This document shows positions 7,729 through 16,465 of a stretch of 64,000 nt of DNA, in pieces. Origin of the DNA: Mycolicibacterium diernhoferi. Lineage in GTDB: Bacteria > Actinomycetota > Actinomycetes > Mycobacteriales > Mycobacteriaceae. How positions within the stretch are numbered: position 1 is the stretch's first letter; each line of letters begins with the position of its first letter. The translations under genes and the position numbers were made by a program. The stretch is taken from assembly GCF_019456655.1 (NCBI RefSeq), contig NZ_CP080332.1:5580001-5644000 (forward strand). The letters run 5' to 3'. Below the pieces are notes generated by a model. That model was not told where the DNA came from and made no database searches. It saw only the letters and a program-made list of their open reading frames with translations.

Positions 7729-10182
7729 ATGCCTGAGCAGCCCTCGACGCCCCCGCCGGTCGCGGTGACGGTCATCAAACTGATGTGGTGCTGCCTGTTG
7801 GCCGCGGTCATCGCCGCCGCGCTGATGTTCCCCGTCGTCGGCGGGATCGGCCTGATGTCGAACCGGGCCTCCGATGTGGTGGCCAACGGATCGGCCCAAC
7901 TCGTCGAGGGGGACATCCCCGCGGTCTCGACGATGACCGATGTGCGCGGCAACCCGATCGCCTGGCTCTACAGCCAGCGCCGGTTCGAGGTACCCATCGA
8001 TCAGATCGCCAACACCATGAAGCTGGCGATCGTCTCCATCGAGGACAAGCGGTTCGCCGAGCACAACGGGGTGGACGTGCAGGGCACCCTGACCGGCCTG
8101 TCCGGTTACCTGTCCGGCAAGACCGACACCCGCGGCGGGTCCACCATCGAGCAGCAGTACGTGAAGAACTACCAGCTGCTGGTGGTCGCCCAGACCGACG
8201 CCGAGAAGCGCGCGGCCATCGAGACCACCCCGGCCCGCAAGCTGCGCGAGATCCGGATGGCGCTGACGTTGGACAAGACGCTGACCAAGCCGGAGATCCT
8301 GACCCGCTACCTGAACCTGGTGTCCTTCGGCAACGGCGCGTTCGGCGTCCAGGATGCCGCCCAGACCTATTTCGGCGTCAACGCCTCCGAATTGAACTGG
8401 CAGCAGGCCGCATTGCTGGCCGGCATGGTCCAGTCGACCAGCGTGCTGAACCCCTACACCAATCCCGAAGGGGCGCTGGCCCGGCGGAACCTGGTGCTGG
8501 ACACCATGATCGAGAACGTGCCGCAGGAGGCCGAGGCACTGCGGGCGGCCAAGCAGGAACCGCTGGGCGTGCTGCCCCAGCCCAACGAGCTGCCGCGCGG
8601 CTGCATCGCGGCCGGGGACCGCGCCTTCTTCTGTGACTATGCGCTGGAGTACCTGGCCCGGGCCGGGATCAGCAAGGACCAGATCGCCAAGGGCGGGTAC
8701 CTGATCCGCACCACCCTGGATCCCGATGTGCAGGCCAACGTGAAGTCGGCCATCAACCAGTACGCACCCAGCGACGTCACCGGCGTCGCCAGCGTGATGA
8801 GTGTGATCCGGCCCGGTAAGGACGCCCATCCGGTGGTCGCCATGGCCAGTAACCGCACCTACGGCCTGAACACCGACGCCGGCGAGACCATGCAGCCGCA
8901 GCCCTTCTCGCTGGCCGGGAACGGCGCGGGATCGGTGTTCAAGATCTTCACCGTCGCCGCGGCCATGGAGATGGGCATGGGTATCGACACCCAGCTGCCC
9001 GTGCCGCCGGCGTTCCAGGCCAAGGGCCTGGGCAGCAGCAGTTCGCCGGGCTGCCCGGCGGCCACCTGGTGCGTGCGCAACGCCGGCAGCTACCGGGCTT
9101 CGATGAACGTCACCGATGCGCTGGCCACCTCCCCCAACACCGCCTTCGCCAAACTGATCTCCCAGGTCGGGGTGCCCAAGGCCGTCGACATGGCGGTCCG
9201 GCTCGGCCTGCGGTCCTACGCGCTGCCCGGCACCGCCCGTGACTACGACCCGAACAGCACCGAGAGCCTGGCCGACTTCGTGAAGCGCCAGAACATCGGG
9301 TCGTTCACCCTGGGCCCCATCGAGGTCAACGGCCTGGAGCTGTCCAATGTCGCCGCGACCCTCGCCTCCGGCGGGACCTGGTGCCCGCCCAACCCGATCG
9401 ACAAGGTGTACGACCGGCACGGCACCGAGGTCGCGGTGACCACCGAGACCTGCGAACAGGTGGTGCCCGAAGGGCTGGCCAACACGCTGGCCAACGCGTT
9501 GGGCAAGGACGACACCGGCGCCGGGACCGCGGCCGGGGCGGCCGGCTCGGTGGGCTGGAATCTGCCGATGTCCGGCAAGACGGGCACCACCGAATCGAAC
9601 CGGTCTTCGGCGTTCCTCGGATTCACCAACGCGTTCGCCGCGTCCAACTACATCTACGACGACTCCACCACGCCGAGTGAGCTGTGCTCTTTCCCGTTGC
9701 GCCAGTGTGGATCCGGAAACCTGTTCGGCGGCAACGAGCCGGCCCGCACCTGGTTCACCGCGATGAAGCCGATCACCCCGGAGAACGTGGTGCTGCCGCC
9801 GACCGATCCGCGCTACGTGGAGGGCGGCCCGGGCTCCCGGGTGCCCAGTGTGGGCGGTATGAATCTGGACCTGGCGCGCCAACGGCTCAAGGAGGCCGGA
9901 TTCCAGGTGGCCGACCAGCCGTCCTCGGTCAACAGCACGTCCCCGGCCGGTTCGGTGGTGGGCACCTCGCCGTCCGGGCAGACCATCCCCGGGTCGATCA
10001 TCACCATCCTGACCAGTAACGGCATCGCTCCCGCGCCCCCGCCGCCACCGGTGGGTCTGCCGATCCCGGGGCTGCCGGCCCCGGTCGGGGAGACGGTCAT
10101 CCAGATCCCCGGCCTGCCGCCGATCACGGTGCCCGTCCTCGGGCCGCCACCGCCTCCACCGCCGCCCCCACCGGTGCCGTGA
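7729..10182 (+). CDS. ponA2: Bifunctional class A penicillin-binding protein PonA2
   Basis: 817 residues. A single N-terminal membrane anchor (about 19-42) precedes a GT51 glycosyltransferase domain with catalytic Glu105 in IEDKRFAEHNG and the RGGSTIEQQ motif near 135-143. The transpeptidase domain has S402-x-x-K405, S468-P-N470 and K617-T-G. A PASTA domain covers about 705-764, and the tail is Pro-rich (runs of up to ten prolines). It polymerises and cross-links peptidoglycan at the outer face of the membrane; in mycobacteria it supports dormancy and heat/oxidative tolerance. The phosphoesterase gene follows after 20 bp. Confidence 0.96.
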   Translation: MPEQPSTPPPVAVTVIKLMWCCLLAAVIAAALMFPVVGGIGLMSNRASDVVANGSAQLVEGDIPAVSTMTDVRGNPIAWLYSQRRFEVPIDQIANTMKLAIVSIEDKRFAEHNGVDVQGTLTGLSGYLSGKTDTRGGSTIEQQYVKNYQLLVVAQTDAEKRAAIETTPARKLREIRMALTLDKTLTKPEILTRYLNLVSFGNGAFGVQDAAQTYFGVNASELNWQQAALLAGMVQSTSVLNPYTNPEGALARRNLVLDTMIENVPQEAEALRAAKQEPLGVLPQPNELPRGCIAAGDRAFFCDYALEYLARAGISKDQIAKGGYLIRTTLDPDVQANVKSAINQYAPSDVTGVASVMSVIRPGKDAHPVVAMASNRTYGLNTDAGETMQPQPFSLAGNGAGSVFKIFTVAAAMEMGMGIDTQLPVPPAFQAKGLGSSSSPGCPAATWCVRNAGSYRASMNVTDALATSPNTAFAKLISQVGVPKAVDMAVRLGLRSYALPGTARDYDPNSTESLADFVKRQNIGSFTLGPIEVNGLELSNVAATLASGGTWCPPNPIDKVYDRHGTEVAVTTETCEQVVPEGLANTLANALGKDDTGAGTAAGAAGSVGWNLPMSGKTGTTESNRSSAFLGFTNAFAASNYIYDDSTTPSELCSFPLRQCGSGNLFGGNEPARTWFTAMKPITPENVVLPPTDPRYVEGGPGSRVPSVGGMNLDLARQRLKEAGFQVADQPSSVNSTSPAGSVVGTSPSGQTIPGSIITILTSNGIAPAPPPPPVGLPIPGLPAPVGETVIQIPGLPPITVPVLGPPPPPPPPPPVP

Positions 10183-10202
10183 TCGGGCAGTAAACTGCTG
10201 AC

Positions 10203-11150
10203 ATGTCGCACGTGAGGAACACCGCTGCGATCGCCGCTGGCACCCTTGCCGCGGGGATCGGCTACGCGTCGCTCATCGAGCGCAATGCGTTTGCGCTTCG
10301 GGAAGTGACGATGCCGGTACTGACACCGGGCTCCACCCCGCTGCGGGTGTTGCACCTGTCGGACCTGCACATGCTGCCGCGTCAGCGACGCAAGCAGGCG
10401 TGGTTGCGGGAGCTGGCGTCGTTGCAGCCCGATTTCGTGGTCAACACCGGGGACAACCTGTCGCATCAGAAGGCGGTGCCCGCCGTGGTGCAGGCGCTCG
10501 GCGACCTGCTGTCGGTACCCGGTGTGTTCGTCTTCGGCAGCAATGACTACTTCGCGCCGCGGCCGAAGAACCCGGCGAACTATCTGTTCAACAAGAAGCG
10601 CCGGATCCACGGCGACCCGCTGCCCTGGCAGGATCTGCGTGCGGCGTTCACCGAGCGCGGTTGGCTGGACATGACGCACATCCGCCGCGAGTTCGATGTG
10701 GCCGGGCTGCGGATCGCCGCCGCCGGGGTGGACGACCCGCACCTCAAGCGGGACCGCTACGAGACGATCGCCGGCCCGGCCAGTCCGACCGCGAACCTGA
10801 CCCTGGGTGTCACGCACTCCCCCGAACCGTGGGTCCTGGACCGCTTCGCCGCCGACGGCTATCAGCTGGTGATGGCCGGCCATACCCACGGCGGCCAGCT
10901 GTGCCTGCCGTTCTACGGCGCCATCGCGACCAACTGCGAGCTGGACCGCTCGCGGGCCAAGGGCCCGTCGCAGTGGGGTGCGAACATGAAGCTGCACGTG
11001 TCGGCGGGCATCGGCACCTCGCCGTACGCGCCGGTGCGGTTCTGCTGCCGTCCGGAGGCCACCCTGCTCACCCTGGTGGCCAGCCCCACCGGGGGCCCGG
11101 CGGTGGGTACCCACGTCGGACAGGCACATCCGACCGTATCGGCACGGTGA
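10203..11150 (+). CDS. Metallophosphoesterase (calcineurin-like)
   Basis: 315-residue Rv3683-like protein. The metallophosphoesterase signature is complete: LHLSDLHML (D-x-H), NTGDNLSH (GDxx), FGSNDYF (GNxD variant with N-D) and GHTHGGQL (GHxH). An N-terminal apolar stretch ([16 protein letters not shown]) may anchor it to the membrane, which is common for the YkuE/UDP-diacylglucosamine-pyrophosphohydrolase-like subgroup; the substrate is not deducible. It starts 20 bp after ponA2, and its TGA overlaps the GTG of cds1, so the three genes are probably co-expressed. Confidence 0.88.
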   Translation: MSHVRNTAAIAAGTLAAGIGYASLIERNAFALREVTMPVLTPGSTPLRVLHLSDLHMLPRQRRKQAWLRELASLQPDFVVNTGDNLSHQKAVPAVVQALGDLLSVPGVFVFGSNDYFAPRPKNPANYLFNKKRRIHGDPLPWQDLRAAFTERGWLDMTHIRREFDVAGLRIAAAGVDDPHLKRDRYETIAGPASPTANLTLGVTHSPEPWVLDRFAADGYQLVMAGHTHGGQLCLPFYGAIATNCELDRSRAKGPSQWGANMKLHVSAGIGTSPYAPVRFCCRPEATLLTLVASPTGGPAVGTHVGQAHPTVSAR

Positions 11151-12250
11151 GCGCCGGAGGCGACATCGCCTGTGGCGGGCCTCGGGACTGGGTGGACAAC
11201 GCCGTCCGGTTGATCGAGGCCGATGCCCGGCGCAGCGCCGACACCCATCTGCTGCGCTACCCGCTGCCGTCGGCGTGGGCCGCCCGCCACGATGTGGCGC
11301 TGTATCTCAAGGACGAGACCACCCACGTCACCGGCAGCCTGAAGCACCGGTTGGCGCGTTCGCTGTTCCTCTACGGCCTGTGCAACGGCTGGATCGGTGA
11401 GGGCACCACGGTCATCGAGGCGTCCTCGGGATCCACCGCGGTATCCGAGGCGTACTTCGCCGCGCTGCTGGGGCTGCCATTCATCGCCGTGATGCCCCGC
11501 TCGACCAGTGCAGCCAAAATCGCGCTGATCGAATCACAGGGTGGCCGTTGCCATTTCGTCTCTTCGTCCGGCGAGGTGTACGAGGAGGCCGAGCGGCTGG
11601 CGGCGGAGACCGGCGGGCATTACCTGGATCAGTTCACCAACGCCGAACGGGCCACCGACTGGCGCGGGAACAACAACATCGCCGAATCGATCTTCGAGCA
11701 GATGTGCGAGGAGGCCCACCCGGTGCCGGACTGGGTCGTGGTGGGAGCGGGCACCGGCGGCACCAGCGCCACCATCGGCCGCTATCTGCGCTACCGCCGG
11801 TACCCGACCCGGTTGTGTGTGGTGGACCCGGAGAATTCGGCGTTCTACCCGTCCTACGCGCTCGGTGACCCCCATTTCGAGACGGGCGCGTCCTCACGCA
11901 TCGAGGGGATCGGCCGACCGCGGGTGGAGCCGTCGTTCCAGCCCGGTGTGGTGGACCGGATGATCGCGGTGCCCGACGCCGGATCGGTGGCCGCGGCCCA
12001 GCACGTCAGCCGGGTCCTCGGCCGCCGGGTCGGCCCGTCGACGGGCACCAACGTATGGGGTGCGTTCAAGCTGCTGGCCGAGATGATCGCCCAGCGGCGC
12101 AGCGGATCGGTGGTCACCCTGCTGGCCGACAGTGGCGATCGTTACACCGACACCTATTTCGACGCCGCGTGGCTGACCAGCCAGGGGCTCGATCCCTCCG
12201 AACCCGCCGAGACGCTGCGCAGGTTCGAATCCTCGGGACTCTGGGCCTGA
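11147..12250 (+). CDS. cds1: PLP-dependent cysteine desulfhydrase/cysteine synthase fold
   Basis: 367-residue fold-type II PLP enzyme corresponding to Rv3684, characterised in M. tuberculosis as the L-cysteine desulfhydrase Cds1 that makes H2S, pyruvate and ammonia. The PLP lysine is K66 in [31 protein letters not shown] is the substrate loop, and [12 protein letters not shown] binds the phosphate. The GTG start overlaps the stop of the phosphoesterase (GTGA); the longer frame from 10661 is antisense/out-of-frame to that gene and is rejected. Its 3' end overlaps a possible small antisense membrane ORF. Confidence 0.88.
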   Translation: MSAGGDIACGGPRDWVDNAVRLIEADARRSADTHLLRYPLPSAWAARHDVALYLKDETTHVTGSLKHRLARSLFLYGLCNGWIGEGTTVIEASSGSTAVSEAYFAALLGLPFIAVMPRSTSAAKIALIESQGGRCHFVSSSGEVYEEAERLAAETGGHYLDQFTNAERATDWRGNNNIAESIFEQMCEEAHPVPDWVVVGAGTGGTSATIGRYLRYRRYPTRLCVVDPENSAFYPSYALGDPHFETGASSRIEGIGRPRVEPSFQPGVVDRMIAVPDAGSVAAAQHVSRVLGRRVGPSTGTNVWGAFKLLAEMIAQRRSGSVVTLLADSGDRYTDTYFDAAWLTSQGLDPSEPAETLRRFESSGLWA

Positions 12251-12333
12251 TCCTCGCGCCGGCCGCTCAGATACAGCCACAGCGCCGCCAGCACGAAGAA
12301 ACCGATGTAGATCGACGCTCCCAACACGGTCAT
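12154..12333 (-). CDS. Possible small membrane protein
   Basis: A 59-residue frame starting [20 protein letters not shown], with one clear transmembrane segment followed by a charged, Ser/Glu-rich tail. An AGAAGAG sequence lies about 7 bases before the ATG. The last third overlaps the 3' end of cds1 on the other strand, where codon use may be constrained by cds1. I do not recognise a family. The plausible start and the good membrane helix make it a reasonable small gene, but it could be chance. Confidence 0.45.
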   Translation of the reverse strand: MTVLGASIYIGFFVLAALWLYLSGRREDQAQSPEDSNLRSVSAGSEGSSPWLVSHAASK

Positions 12334-12431
12334 GGCGGTCTCTTCTCGCAGTCGCGGACCGCTCCCCCGAGCGGCACCTGTGCCCTCTACAACACCATCG
12401 GGGTCCGACAATCTTCCCGGTCGGGAGCCGT

Positions 12432-12462
12432 TTGGATTTCCGGCCACCCAGTGCGATACGCT
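12432..12462 (+). promoter_or_regulatory. Possible SigA-type promoter for tRNA-Pro
   Basis: TTGGAT at 12432-12437 and TACGCT at 12457-12462 have the form of -35 and -10 boxes with 19-bp spacing. They place a start site about 8 bp before the tRNA. The -10 fits the mycobacterial TANNNT rule; the -35 and the spacing are weaker. Confidence 0.4.
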
Positions 12463-12476
12463 GTCGTGGCTTCACT

Positions 12477-12550
12477 CGGGGTGTGGCGCAGCTTGGTAGC
12501 GTGCTTCGTTCGGGACGAAGAGGTCGTGGGTTCAAATCCCGCCACCCCGA
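12477..12550 (+). tRNA. tRNA-Pro (anticodon CGG)
   Basis: 74-nt cloverleaf read directly. The acceptor stem CGGGGTG pairs with CACCCCG at the 3' end, with discriminator A at 12550. The anticodon stem CTTCG/CGAAG encloses loop TTCGGGA with anticodon CGG at 12511-12513, reading the proline codon CCG. The T-arm is GTGGG-TTCAAAT-CCCGC. CCA is not encoded. Confidence 0.96.
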
Positions 12551-12567
12551 CTCGTGTGATCGCAGGT

Positions 12568-12604
12568 AAGAGGCCCTGACCGGGAAATCCGGTCGGGGCC
12601 TCTT
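12568..12604 (+). terminator. Hairpin terminator downstream of tRNA-Pro
   Basis: A 16-bp stem (AAGAGGCCCTGACCGG at 12568-12583 with its complement at 12589-12604, one G-U pair) closes a 5-nt loop. Only a short, mixed TCTTG follows, as is usual for mycobacterial terminators, which often lack a long U tract. Confidence 0.75.
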
Positions 12605-12733
12605 GCGTACCGGCTGTTTCCATCGGGTCGGCCATGAACGTGCAGAGTGGGGCGCGGTTGGGGACCGTTTCCGCGGCCGATAGGGCCGGTAGACCCTATT
12701 CGCCCTGCTGGCCGCGGTGCAACGTATTGGCTT

Positions 12734-13492
12734 ATGACGTCCAGTGATTGGATCGGCTGGACTGCAGTAGCGGTCGGTGGGTGCGCTGTGGTGTCAGCCT
12801 TCGCGTTCACTACGACTCAGGTCGGGCAGGGACTCGCCTTCGGTTTCGGCGCCTTCATCGTCTTCTTCGGAGCACTGTCCGTCCTCGCCCACGATCGGGC
12901 CCCCGATCACTGGGGTCTGGCGGTCGTCGGCCTGGCGATGTTCACCGTTCCGTTCATCGGCAACGGCTTCAGCTATGACCGGTGGTCGTCCTGGACGTGC
13001 TGGTTGGCGGGTGGCCTGGCAGTGATCCTCGGCGGCTTCGCCTGGATGCATGACCGGACGACGACCGAGTACGGCATCTCCGATGTGGGAGACAGCCAAC
13101 GGCTGCGGCACCCGTGGAGCTACTGGATCGGGCGGCTGGCGTTGATCGTCGGCCTCGCCGCCGTGCTTCTGAGCATCGGGCTGCCCGCCACGGCCGCCCC
13201 GAGGGCGGTCACCATCGGCCTGGGCGCGATGATCGCCGTGGTCGCCGTCTGGTCGCTACTGGCCTCCGAGCCCACCCACAATTTCCTGACGCTCGCCATC
13301 GTGGGATTCGCATTGTTCTTGTCGCCCTGGGTGGCGGCGTTCAGCGGGGACGGCATCGCATGGACGGGCTGGGTGGCCGGCGGCCTCGCCACCGCGCTGG
13401 GGGTGGCGGGCTACGTGCGAGGTGAGCGCGGAGACTTCGCCACCGCCGTCCGCGACGATTCGACCGAGCGGTACCGCAGGCGATACCGCTGA
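12734..13492 (+). CDS. SPW-repeat integral membrane protein
   Basis: 252-residue membrane protein with about eight hydrophobic segments. The sequence divides into two similar halves. Each half has an opening membrane pair, a WGLAVVG or FLTLAIVG segment, a Pro-containing turn (FTVPFIGNGFSYDRWSSW; FLSPWVAAFSGDGIAWTGW) and a Gly-rich closing helix (WLAGGLAVILGG; WVAGGLATALGV). This is the SPW family layout (two SPW repeats). Function unknown. The ATG at 12734 starts just before the first helix; the frame upstream overlaps the tRNA-proximal region and is not used. It lies next to the convergent-free tesB gene on the same strand, 70 bp upstream. Confidence 0.75.
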   Translation: MTSSDWIGWTAVAVGGCAVVSAFAFTTTQVGQGLAFGFGAFIVFFGALSVLAHDRAPDHWGLAVVGLAMFTVPFIGNGFSYDRWSSWTCWLAGGLAVILGGFAWMHDRTTTEYGISDVGDSQRLRHPWSYWIGRLALIVGLAAVLLSIGLPATAAPRAVTIGLGAMIAVVAVWSLLASEPTHNFLTLAIVGFALFLSPWVAAFSGDGIAWTGWVAGGLATALGVAGYVRGERGDFATAVRDDSTERYRRRYR

Positions 13493-13562
13493 CGCTGTTC
13501 GGAGAAAGACCATGCCGCGGCCTCCCGGACAGGCCCAACCAAGCGGTTGGTACGGTCCGGGG

Positions 13563-14348
13563 ATGACCACCAAGAGCTGGATCGCCGGCCTGCTCGATTT
13601 CGACCGGGACGGTGACGTGTTCATCGCGCCGCAGTGGAGCGCCCCGGGCTCCCGGCTGTTCGGCGGGCTGATCGCCGCGCAGGCACTCGGTGCGGCGGGC
13701 GCCACGGTCGGCCCGGACAAGTTGCCGCAGTCCCTGCACGCCTATTTCGTGCGCGGCGGCCGGTACGGGGTGGACGTCGAGTTGGAGGTCGAACGCACCC
13801 GCGACGGCCGGTCCTTCGACACCCGCCGGGTCACCGCACGCCAGCAGGGCAAGGTCATCCTGGAGATGATCACCTCGTTCCAGGTGGCCGAAGAAGGCCC
13901 GGACTGGCACCCACCGCGGCCCCCGTCCCTGGCCTTCGACGCCGCCATCCCCAAGGACCCGGCCCTGGAATCAGCCGAACGCTTCGAACTGCGGGCCGAC
14001 CCCGCCGACGAGTCGCCGTGGGCGGTCCCGCCGTATTGGGTGCGCACCCGGGACGTCATCGAGGACGACCCGCTCATCCGGGCCTGCACGCTCACCTACA
14101 TCTCCGACATCGGCCCGGTCCCAGCGGCCCGGCCGCCGGGCACCCCGGCCAACGACGAGGTCGGGTTCGCCGCCAGCTTGGATCACTCGGTGTGGTTCCA
14201 CCGGCCGTTCGCGCCCGATCAATGGCACCGCTACGAGGTCGACTCGCTGGGCAACAGTCACTCCCGCGGGCTGGTCGTGGGCGGGCTCTACGACCGGACG
14301 GGCTCGCTGATCGCCAGCACCAGCCAGCAGGCGCTCTGGCGGCTGTGA
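13563..14348 (+). CDS. TesB-like acyl-CoA thioesterase
   Basis: 261-residue double hot-dog thioesterase of the TesB (acyl-CoA thioesterase II) family. The N-terminal hot-dog contains LFGGLIAAQALGAAG and SLHAYFVRGG. The C-terminal hot-dog contains ASLDHSVWFHRPF, where Asp207 matches the catalytic Asp of E. coli TesB, and ends STSQQALWRL. It hydrolyses acyl-CoA to free acid and CoA; chain-length preference cannot be judged. ATG 13563 is preferred to upstream in-frame starts because MTTKSWIAGLLDFDRDGD is the conserved beginning. Confidence 0.88.
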   Translation: MTTKSWIAGLLDFDRDGDVFIAPQWSAPGSRLFGGLIAAQALGAAGATVGPDKLPQSLHAYFVRGGRYGVDVELEVERTRDGRSFDTRRVTARQQGKVILEMITSFQVAEEGPDWHPPRPPSLAFDAAIPKDPALESAERFELRADPADESPWAVPPYWVRTRDVIEDDPLIRACTLTYISDIGPVPAARPPGTPANDEVGFAASLDHSVWFHRPFAPDQWHRYEVDSLGNSHSRGLVVGGLYDRTGSLIASTSQQALWRL

Positions 14349-14363
14349 CCTTCTAGCGGCGAC

Positions 14364-14828
14364 CTACAGGCGGGCCTTCACCGCCGCGGACAGCCGGGCA
14401 CCGTCGGCCTTGCCGGCCGCGATGGCGGTGGCCGCCTTCATCACCTGCCCCATCTGCCGGACACCGGGACGCTCGCCGAGTTCCTCGGCGACCTGAGCCA
14501 GGGCGGTGTCGACCACGTCCGCCAGTTCGGCGTCGGTCAGCGGGGTGGGCAGATACTCGTCGATGACCCGCGCCTCGGCGTGCTCGTTGGCCGCGAGTTC
14601 GCCGCGGCCGTTCTGGGTGTAGATCTCAGCCGCCTCGCCGCGTTTCTTCGCCTCGCGGGCCAGCACCTTGAGGACGTCCTCATCGGACAGCTCGCGGGCC
14701 TGTTTCCCCGAAACCTCTTCGGCCTGGACCGACGCCAACAACATGCGCAGTGTCGCGGTGCGCAGCTTGTCCTGCGCCTTCATCGCCGCCGTCAGATCGG
14801 CACGCAACCTGTCCTTCAATTCCGACAT
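14364..14828 (-). CDS. GatB/YqeY domain protein
   Basis: 154-residue helical protein of the YqeY family (Rv3688c-like, same length). The sequence MSELKDRLRADLTAAMKAQD... and the C-terminal GxMGQVMKAATAIAAGKADG match the tRNA-binding tail domain of GatB. Its role is unknown; some family members affect tRNA amidation or stress tolerance. The start is the ATG at 14828 at the beginning of the family alignment. Convergent with the thioesterase gene (15-bp gap) and divergent from the following operon. Confidence 0.88.
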   Translation of the reverse strand: MSELKDRLRADLTAAMKAQDKLRTATLRMLLASVQAEEVSGKQARELSDEDVLKVLAREAKKRGEAAEIYTQNGRGELAANEHAEARVIDEYLPTPLTDAELADVVDTALAQVAEELGERPGVRQMGQVMKAATAIAAGKADGARLSAAVKARL

Positions 14829-14862
14829 GGCTGTGACGCTACGCCAGTGACAGGATGGAGCC

Positions 14863-15864
14863 ATGAGTGCTGACGCCGGCGGGTACTACTACCCGTACGC
14901 AGCACCCGGCATCATCCCGTTGCGCCCGCTCAACCTGTCGGAGATCTTCAACGGCGCGTTCGCCTACATCCGGGCCAACCCGAAGACCACGCTCGGGGTG
15001 TCGACCATCGTGGTGGTCGTCGCGCAATTGCTCGCCGTGGCGCTGCAGTTCGGCCCGCTGGCCACCGGCGGGGCCCTGGCCCCGCCCGATCTGACCGGCC
15101 CCGATCCCGACGTCACCGTCCTGATGGGCTCCCTCACCGGGGCGATGGCCGGGGCGGTCGCCGTCTGGTTGTCCTCGATCGTGCTCAGTGGCCTGCTCAC
15201 CGTCATCGTGGGCCGCGCCGTGTTCGGTTCCGCCATCACCATCGGCGAGGCCTGGCAACGGGTCCGCGGGCGACTGCTCGCGCTGCTGGCCTATGCCGCG
15301 CTGGAGACCCTCGGCGCGGCACTGGTGGTGGCCGCGGTCGCCGGGGTCATCACGATGGTCGCCTTCGTGCTCAACGGCTGGGCCGCGTTCGCGGTCGGGG
15401 TGCCGTTGGTGTTCGCCGCGATCGTGGCGCTGGTCTTCCTGTTCACCAAGCTCAGCTTCGCACCCACCCTGATCGTGCTGGAGCGGTTACCGGTGGTGGC
15501 CGCGATCGAACGCTCCTTCGCCCTGGTCCGCAGGGATTTCTGGCGGGTGTTCGGCATCCGGGTGCTGGCGATGTTGGTTGCGGCGCTGATCTCCACGGCG
15601 GTGGGGATGCCGTTCAGCATCGGCTCGCAGGTGCTGATCCTGATGGGTGACTCGGCCGGGGCAGCGCTCGCCGGGATGGCGTTGGCCGCCGTCGGTGCGG
15701 CGATCGGTCAGATCATGACCGCACCGTTCACGGCCGGGGTGGTGGTGCTGCTCTACACCGACCGCAGGATCCGCGCGGAGGCCTTCGATCTGGTCCTGCA
15801 CACCGGCGCCGGCGGCGGGCCGGCCGAGTCCACCGACGACCTCTGGCTGACCCGCCGGCCCTGA
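14863..15864 (+). CDS. Glycerophosphodiesterase membrane-domain-like protein
   Basis: 333-residue integral membrane protein (Rv3689-like). After a Tyr/Pro-rich N-terminus (YYYPYAAPGIIPLRPLNLSEI) it has about six hydrophobic segments typical of the DUF7544/GPDPase membrane-domain family, including the conserved LVLERLPVVAAIERSFALVRRDFWRVFGI-type region near the middle. No catalytic domain is attached. It opens a run of five genes with 1-bp gaps or overlaps that ends with moxR2 and DUF58, so it may act in the same membrane process. Confidence 0.8.
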   Translation: MSADAGGYYYPYAAPGIIPLRPLNLSEIFNGAFAYIRANPKTTLGVSTIVVVVAQLLAVALQFGPLATGGALAPPDLTGPDPDVTVLMGSLTGAMAGAVAVWLSSIVLSGLLTVIVGRAVFGSAITIGEAWQRVRGRLLALLAYAALETLGAALVVAAVAGVITMVAFVLNGWAAFAVGVPLVFAAIVALVFLFTKLSFAPTLIVLERLPVVAAIERSFALVRRDFWRVFGIRVLAMLVAALISTAVGMPFSIGSQVLILMGDSAGAALAGMALAAVGAAIGQIMTAPFTAGVVVLLYTDRRIRAEAFDLVLHTGAGGGPAESTDDLWLTRRP

Positions 15865-15865
15865 C

Positions 15866-16465
15866 GTGACCGGACTGAACATCGACGGCGACGCCGCGCA
15901 CGACGCTGCCCAGCGTGAGCTCAGCAAGCCCATCTACCCCCGGCCGTCGCTGACCGATCAGGTCTCGGCCTGGCTGGACCGCGCGCTCTACCGGATCTTC
16001 ACCGACGGTTCCTGGCTGCCCGGCGACTGGATCACCGCCGCGTTGCTCGGGACGGTCCTGATCGCGGCGATCATCGCGGTGATCCGGGTGGCCAGACGCA
16101 CCATGCGCACCGACCGGCAGTCCACCGGCACCCTGTTCGCCGGCCACGAGCTGAATGCCGACCAACACCGTGTCGAAGCTGAAGCGTATGCCGCACAGGG
16201 TGATTGGACACTGGCCATCAGGCACCGGTTGCGTGCGGTGGCCCGAGGGCTTGAGGAGTCCGGCACGTTGGATCCGGTGCCCGGGCGGACCGCGACCGAA
16301 CTGGCCCGTGACGCCGGTGTCGCGCTGCCCGAACTGCGCGCCGAGTTCCACCGGGCCGCGGAGACGTTCAACGGGGTCGCCTACGGCGCGCAGGTCGGCA
16401 CCGAATCCGGGTACCGCCAGATCGCCGAATTGGATCGCAGCCTGCTCCGGGCGGCGGCCGGATGA
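15866..16465 (+). CDS. DUF4129 membrane protein
   Basis: 199 residues (Rv3690-like). One transmembrane helix (about 50-72, WITAALLGTVLIAAIIAVIRV) is followed by a cytoplasmic helical domain with the DUF4129 signature: AAQGDWTLAIRHRLRAVARGLEE then PGRTATELARDAGV. DUF4129 proteins sit beside MoxR ATPases and DUF58 proteins and, in some enzymes, are fused to transglutaminase domains. GTG start 1 bp after the preceding stop; the stop overlaps the next ATG. Confidence 0.82.
   Translation: MTGLNIDGDAAHDAAQRELSKPIYPRPSLTDQVSAWLDRALYRIFTDGSWLPGDWITAALLGTVLIAAIIAVIRVARRTMRTDRQSTGTLFAGHELNADQHRVEAEAYAAQGDWTLAIRHRLRAVARGLEESGTLDPVPGRTATELARDAGVALPELRAEFHRAAETFNGVAYGAQVGTESGYRQIAELDRSLLRAAAG

Noticed and set aside
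7615..9882. A 755-codon frame on the minus strand opposite ponA2
   Set aside because: It is a G+C-driven shadow of the ponA2 reading frame, with no protein-like motifs, and ponA2 is fully supported by its domains.
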